From UBA5078 sp964538025 (GTDB taxonomy: Bacteria > Pseudomonadota > Gammaproteobacteria > Pseudomonadales > Pseudohongiellaceae), in NCBI GenBank assembly GCA_964538025.1, contig CAZICZ010000002.1:248001-312000 (forward strand): a DNA stretch of 64,000 nucleotides, given 5' to 3'. Positions 60,112 to 64,000 of this stretch are shown one piece after another; position 1 is the first letter of the stretch, and each line of letters begins with the position of its first letter. The notes under the pieces were generated by a model that saw only the letters and a list, made by a program, of their open reading frames with translations, did no database searches and was not told where the DNA came from. The position numbers and the translations under genes are program-made.

Positions 60112-62706
60112 TTACTCGTCATGGGCATCAACCGCAACATCTTCTCCGTCGGAGGCTAGAAGCTCGTCATCCGTGTCAGCGGGCTCCTGAACACGCTCCA
60201 GGCCTACCAACTTTTCATCCTGCTTGAGCTTAATCAGACGGACGCCCTGAGTGTTCCGACCGAGCACAGACACTTCATCGACGCGCGTCCTCACGAGAGT
60301 GCCTCGGTCCGAAATCAGCATGATTTCATCTCCGTCCGCCACTTGGGTGGCGCCGACGAGACGCCCGTTACGATCGCTCGTCTGCATCCCGATCACGCCC
60401 TGGCCACCTCGTCCATAGACAGGGAATTCTTCGGTCGCAGTGCGCTTGCCATAGCCATTCTCGCTGACCGTCAACACCTGCTTTCCAGCCTCGGGAATAA
60501 TCAGAGAAATCATGGCGTGATCCTTGGCCAGTCGAATGCCTCGCACCCCGCGCGCGGTGCGCCCCATTTCGCGCACATCAGACTCTTGGAAACGAATCAC
60601 CTTGCCACTGCTGCTGAACAGCATGATGTCGTGCTCTCCGTTCGTGACAGCAGTGCCAATCAACCGATCGCCTTCGTCCAGCTCAATGGCGCGCAGACCC
60701 ACGCTGCGTTGCCGCGAGAAACTGGTAAGGGCTGTTTTCTTGACGGTCCCCATGGCAGTCGCCATAAACACATAGTGCCCGTCGGTATACTCCTTGATGG
60801 GCAACATGCTGGTGATGTGCTCGCCCTCTTCAAGAGGAAGGATGTTCACAATCGGTTTGCCTCGGGACGTCCGGCTGGCCAGAGGGATGTTAAACACGCG
60901 TAGCCAGTACACCTTGCCCGTGCTGGTGAAGCACAACAGCGTGTCGTGACTGCTGGCCACCAGCAGGTGTTCGACGCCATCTTCGTCTTTCACGGTCGCC
61001 GCTGCCCGCCCCATGCCGCCTCGGCGCTGCGCCTGATAATCCGTCAAAGGCTGTGACTTTGCGTAACCTCCGCGCGAAATCGTGACTACACGGTCTTCTT
61101 CGGTAATCAAATCTTCCATGGAAAGATCGAGCTGGGAGGTAGTGATCTCCGTACGACGCGCATCCCCATAGGTTTCACGCACCAGGGCCAATTCATCCCG
61201 CACGACCTGGAACAGGCGCGTTTCACTGGCAAGGATTTCCAGATAATCGCTGATCTGCAGCAAAAGCTCCTGATAGTCATTGATCAGTTTTTCCTGCTCG
61301 AGGCCGGTCAAACGGTGCAGCCTGAGTTCCAGAATTGCCTGGGCCTGGGCAGCCGAGAGGTAATAGTCCTCGCCACGCATGCCAAATTCTGCCGGCAGCT
61401 CTTCAGGTCGACAGGCATCTGCCCCGGCATCCCCCAGCAATTGCAGCACGCTCGCCGCACGCCAAGAGCGCGACATCAACTTTTCCTTCGCCTCCGCGCT
61501 GCTGGGAGACTCCTTGATCAGGGCAATAACGGCGTCGATATCAGCGAGCGCAACCGCGAGACCTTCCAGAATATGGCCACGCTCTCGTGCCTTGCGAAGC
61601 AGGAAGACAGTACGACGCGTCACCACTTCACGACGATGCCGTATGAAGCATTCGATAATTTCTTTAAGATTCAGCAGCTTGGGCTGCCCATCCACCAGGG
61701 CAACCATGTTGATACCGAACACGGACTGCATCTGGGTCTGAGCATACAGATTGTTCAGGACAACCTCGCCTACCTCGCCACGACGCAATTCGATCACTAT
61801 GCGCATGCCGTCCTTGTCGGATTCATCGCGCAGCTCGCTGATGCCCTCGATCTTCTTCTCCTTGACCAGCTCGGCAATCCGCTCGATCAGTCGGGCCTTG
61901 TTCAGCTGGTAGGGAATTTCGGTCACAATGATGGTCTGGCGGCCGCTCTTCTCGTCCTCGATGACCTCGGCACGTGCCCGCATGTAAATGCGGCCCCGTC
62001 CGGTTTTATAGGCTTCAACAATGCCTGCCCGGCCATTGATAATGCCCGCCGTGGGAAAATCCGGTCCCTGGATGTACTCCATCAGCTCATCAACAGTGAT
62101 GTTCTCGTTGTCGAGCAGCGCGACACAGGCGTCTACCACTTCACGCAAATTGTGCGGAGGAATATTGGTCGCCATGCCGACGGCGATGCCCGAGGAGCCG
62201 TTGATCAGCAGATTGGGCACCTGCGTGGGGAAAACGTCTGGGATTTTCTCGGTGCCGTCGTAGTTGTCGGAGAAATCAACCGTTTCTTTGTCGAGATCTG
62301 CCATCAGGTCATGGGCAATCCGCGCCATGCGAATTTCGGTATAACGCATGGCAGCGGCTGCATCGCCATCCACCGAACCGAAGTTGCCCTGCCCGTCCAC
62401 CAGGGTGTAACGCAGCGAGAAATCCTGTGCCATGCGCACGATCGTGTCGTACACCGCACTGTCACCGTGAGGGTGGTACTTACCGATCACGTCGCCGACA
62501 ACCCTGGCCGATTTCTTGTAGGGCTTGTTCCAGTCGTTGGACAGGACGTTCATGGCAAACAGCACACGGCGGTGAACGGGTTTGAGCCCGTCACGCACAT
62601 CGGGAAGTGCGCGGCCCACGATGACACTCATCGCGTACGCCAGATACGATTCCCGCATTTCGCTCTCTAGCGAAACCGGTGAAACCTGTTTTGCAAATTC
62701 AGACAT
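60112..62706 (-). CDS. gyrA: DNA gyrase subunit A
   Basis: The 864-residue product has the winged-helix active site with KYHPHGDSAVYDTIVRMAQ and the catalytic Tyr in AAAMRYTEIRM, the breakage-reunion core, and a C-terminal DNA-wrapping beta-pinwheel containing the GyrA box QRRGGMG. The quinolone-resistance positions equivalent to E. coli 83 and 87 are Ser and Asp, the susceptible state. It ends in an acidic tail. serC, normally between gyrA and pheA, is not there. It is divergent from the mtaD-type gene. Confidence 0.97.
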   Translation of the reverse strand: MSEFAKQVSPVSLESEMRESYLAYAMSVIVGRALPDVRDGLKPVHRRVLFAMNVLSNDWNKPYKKSARVVGDVIGKYHPHGDSAVYDTIVRMAQDFSLRYTLVDGQGNFGSVDGDAAAAMRYTEIRMARIAHDLMADLDKETVDFSDNYDGTEKIPDVFPTQVPNLLINGSSGIAVGMATNIPPHNLREVVDACVALLDNENITVDELMEYIQGPDFPTAGIINGRAGIVEAYKTGRGRIYMRARAEVIEDEKSGRQTIIVTEIPYQLNKARLIERIAELVKEKKIEGISELRDESDKDGMRIVIELRRGEVGEVVLNNLYAQTQMQSVFGINMVALVDGQPKLLNLKEIIECFIRHRREVVTRRTVFLLRKARERGHILEGLAVALADIDAVIALIKESPSSAEAKEKLMSRSWRAASVLQLLGDAGADACRPEELPAEFGMRGEDYYLSAAQAQAILELRLHRLTGLEQEKLINDYQELLLQISDYLEILASETRLFQVVRDELALVRETYGDARRTEITTSQLDLSMEDLITEEDRVVTISRGGYAKSQPLTDYQAQRRGGMGRAAATVKDEDGVEHLLVASSHDTLLCFTSTGKVYWLRVFNIPLASRTSRGKPIVNILPLEEGEHITSMLPIKEYTDGHYVFMATAMGTVKKTALTSFSRQRSVGLRAIELDEGDRLIGTAVTNGEHDIMLFSSSGKVIRFQESDVREMGRTARGVRGIRLAKDHAMISLIIPEAGKQVLTVSENGYGKRTATEEFPVYGRGGQGVIGMQTSDRNGRLVGATQVADGDEIMLISDRGTLVRTRVDEVSVLGRNTQGVRLIKLKQDEKLVGLERVQEPADTDDELLASDGEDVAVDAHDE

Positions 62707-62775
62707 AAAACTCTAATCCCTCAACATCACAGAAGCCTTTCATGGCATCGGATCAATGACAAAACCGCATCACCC

Positions 62776-62819
62776 AGCCCCGCACAAACCCATCGGAAAA
62801 CCACCTGAAATGCGGGGCT
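62776..62819 (-). promoter_or_regulatory. Hairpin in the gyrA leader
   Basis: Arms AGCCCCGCA (62776-62784) and TGCGGGGCT (62811-62819) are perfectly complementary with a 26-nt loop, 70-113 nt upstream of gyrA. There is no T-run. It could be part of a leader structure or a protein site. Confidence 0.4.
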
Positions 62820-62974
62820 AATTCATTCTCAATAAAAGCGAGTGATGGTAACACAAATCTTCGCGGAACTGACACTGATTCAGGCACTTAAAGCGAGGGA
62901 AATATGAATTTCCGGCCCCTGCCAACGCGCGCAGGAATCTCCCTTCGAGACGGGCTATTTACAATCGGTTTGGC

Positions 62975-62980
62975 TATAAT
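62975..62980 (+). promoter_or_regulatory. -10 box of the mtaD-type gene
   Basis: A perfect TATAAT lies 33 nt before the GTG start. The best nearby -35-like hexamer, TTTACA, is only 11 bp away, so the promoter may be weak or activator dependent. Confidence 0.45.
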
Positions 62981-63013
62981 CGCGTGCTTTGAAAATTGCG
63001 CGGGAGCTTGGAT

Positions 63014-64000
63014 GTGACAGAGCACTCCATCGAGACAGTCGATCTGCTGGTCCATGCACGCTGGGTCTTGGGTCCGGACGATAAACAGCCTCTTCTGGAG
63101 AATCACTGCGTCGTCGTCACTGACGGGCGGATCGTCGACATGTTGCCCAGCGCAGACGTCGCGAGTCGTTATCGCAGCCAGCAGGATTACCGGCTCGGGT
63201 CCCATGTCCTCATGCCGGGCTTCATCAATGCCCACGGCCATGCCGCCATGTCCCTGTTGCGCGGAGCCGCCGACGATCTCCCCCTTCAACGCTGGTTGCA
63301 GGACTATATCTGGCCCATTGAAGGTCGTTGGGTCGATGAATCCTTCGTCTACCATGGCACGCAACTGGCGATCGCCGAAATGCTGCGTGGGGGCACGACG
63401 TGTTTCGCGGACATGTATTTTTTCCCGAATGAAGCCGCGCGTGCCGCCAGCGAGATTGGCATACGGGCACAGTTTGCAAGCCCGATTCTCGACTTCCCGA
63501 CTGCATGGGCACAAAACGCCGACGAATATATCAGCAAGGCCACTGCCCTGTATGACCAGTACCGTCACCATCCCCTGATCTCGATTGCCTTTGGCCCCCA
63601 TGCACCGTACACGGTGTCCGACGCCCCGTTGCGCAAAGTGGTGACGTTCGCTGAGGAGCTCGATATTCCGATCCACATGCACATTCATGAGACGGCACAG
63701 GAAGTGGCCGATGCCCTGGCATCGGACGGTCGACGCCCTCTGCTACGTCTCGCCGAGCTGGGACTGGTTTCCCCCCGCCTCGTCTGCATCCACGCCACCC
63801 AGTTGCTGGACGAAGAAATCGCCCTCCTTGCCCAACACGGGGCCAGCGTTGCCCATTGCCCAGAATCCAACCTGAAGCTGGCGAGCGGATTCTGTCCTGT
63901 TGCGCGACTTGTCGAAGCGGGCGTGAATGTCGCCCTTGGCACGGACGGAGCCGCCAGCAACAACGACCTCGACATGATGGGAGAAATGCAGACCGCCGCC
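63014..64000 (+). CDS. mtaD: 5-Methylthioadenosine/S-adenosylhomocysteine deaminase-like amidohydrolase (cut by window edge)
   Basis: The frame opens at GTG 63014, 7 nt after GGGAG, and stays open for 329 codons to the window edge. Zinc-hydrolase motifs are PGFINAHGHAAMSLLRGAAD, HMHIHETAQE, CIHATQL, VAHCPESNLKLASG and LGTDGAASNNDLDMMGEM, which are TRZ/ATZ-family and closest to MtaD. It deaminates S-adenosylhomocysteine and related adenosines. In Pseudomonas the order is gyrA, mtnA, mtaD, ubiG; mtnA is absent here. An ATG two bases upstream is followed at once by a stop and was discarded. The last 100 or so residues are outside the window. Confidence 0.9.
   Translation, partial: MTEHSIETVDLLVHARWVLGPDDKQPLLENHCVVVTDGRIVDMLPSADVASRYRSQQDYRLGSHVLMPGFINAHGHAAMSLLRGAADDLPLQRWLQDYIWPIEGRWVDESFVYHGTQLAIAEMLRGGTTCFADMYFFPNEAARAASEIGIRAQFASPILDFPTAWAQNADEYISKATALYDQYRHHPLISIAFGPHAPYTVSDAPLRKVVTFAEELDIPIHMHIHETAQEVADALASDGRRPLLRLAELGLVSPRLVCIHATQLLDEEIALLAQHGASVAHCPESNLKLASGFCPVARLVEAGVNVALGTDGAASNNDLDMMGEMQTAA

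Larger units (their letters stand above)
62707..63013. other. Divergent gyrA / deaminase control region
   Basis: This 307-nt gap carries a 9-bp hairpin in the gyrA leader (62776-62819), a TATAAT box for the plus-strand gene (62975-62980) and a small GGAAAT / AATTTCC hairpin near 62898-62914. I could not fix a good gyrA -35/-10 pair. There is no coding sequence here. Confidence 0.5.

Noticed and set aside
61315..62670. 451-codon plus-strand frame opposite gyrA
   Set aside because: It is a shadow of the highly conserved gyrA frame and shows no domain signature.

Overview
The window is ordinary chromosomal DNA of a free-living gammaproteobacterium. It has moderately high G+C by eye, dense genes mostly on the minus strand, and no rRNA operon, transposase, integrase, phage gene or CRISPR array. 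The gene orders are those of the Pseudomonas-like side of the class: uppS-frr-pyrH-tsf-rpsB / map-glnD-dapD-dapE; mazG-relA-rlmD-cysM; recO-era-rnc-DUF4845-lepB-lepA-mucD-rseA-rpoE / nadB; thrS-infC-rpmI-rplT-pheST-ihfA-merR-tRNA-Pro; ihfB-rpsA-cmk/tyrA-pheA-gyrA / mtaD. An exported NHL propeller protein, an H1-like Lys/Ala-rich protein and the trimmed gene sets would fit a marine oligotrophic relative of the OM182/OMG groups. That placement is an inference from memory, not demonstrated.

Layout. 1-4.6 kb: cell-wall lipid carrier synthesis (uppS, partial), ribosome recycling and the rpsB-tsf-pyrH-frr translation operon, divergent from map. 4.6-9.9 kb: glnD (nitrogen signalling) and the lysine/diaminopimelate genes dapD and dapE. 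9.9-14.4 kb: rsmJ, uppP, tsaB, the H1-like protein and adk. 14.6-20.9 kb: mazG, relA (stringent response), rlmD, cysM, recO. 21-29 kb: era, rnc, DUF4845, lepB, lepA, and the envelope-stress set rpoE-rseA-mucD without rseB. 29-34 kb: nadB, ygfX, sdhE, ygfZ, selO. 34-39.7 kb: the most accessory stretch. It holds a cNMP-sensor/EAL c-di-GMP phosphodiesterase coupled to two paralogous membrane proteins, a small metabolite-housekeeping operon (MazG-like pyrophosphohydrolase, gamma-glutamylcyclotransferase-like, threonine aldolase) and a secreted NHL protein. 39.7-47.6 kb: tRNA-Pro, merR-ihfA-pheT-pheS-rplT-rpmI-infC-thrS and tRNA-Val. 47.7-57.5 kb: uvrB, tRNA-Asn, ppiA, a two-gene remnant of an O-antigen-type locus (WbpM/WbpL-like), a ComEA-like protein, pyrF, lapA, ihfB, rpsA. 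57.6-64 kb: a fused tyrA-cmk gene, a monofunctional pheA, gyrA and the start of an mtaD-type deaminase.

I did not find a self-contained unknown defence or mobile system. The observations most worth following are: (1) a single reading frame joining prephenate dehydrogenase directly to cytidylate kinase, with the AroA domain that normally follows TyrA missing, in a locus that has also lost serC, hisC and the chorismate mutase part of PheA; (2) the translationally coupled operon of a CAP-sensor/EAL phosphodiesterase with two paralogous small membrane proteins; (3) infC apparently starting at AUA; (4) a 24-bp near-perfect palindrome just downstream of the likely rpsB promoter; (5) an O-antigen hot spot reduced to two genes; (6) loss of rseB between rseA and mucD.

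Starts were moved inward from the longest reading frame where a ribosome binding site or family alignment favoured it. Functions rest on recognised motifs and gene order, because no database search was possible.
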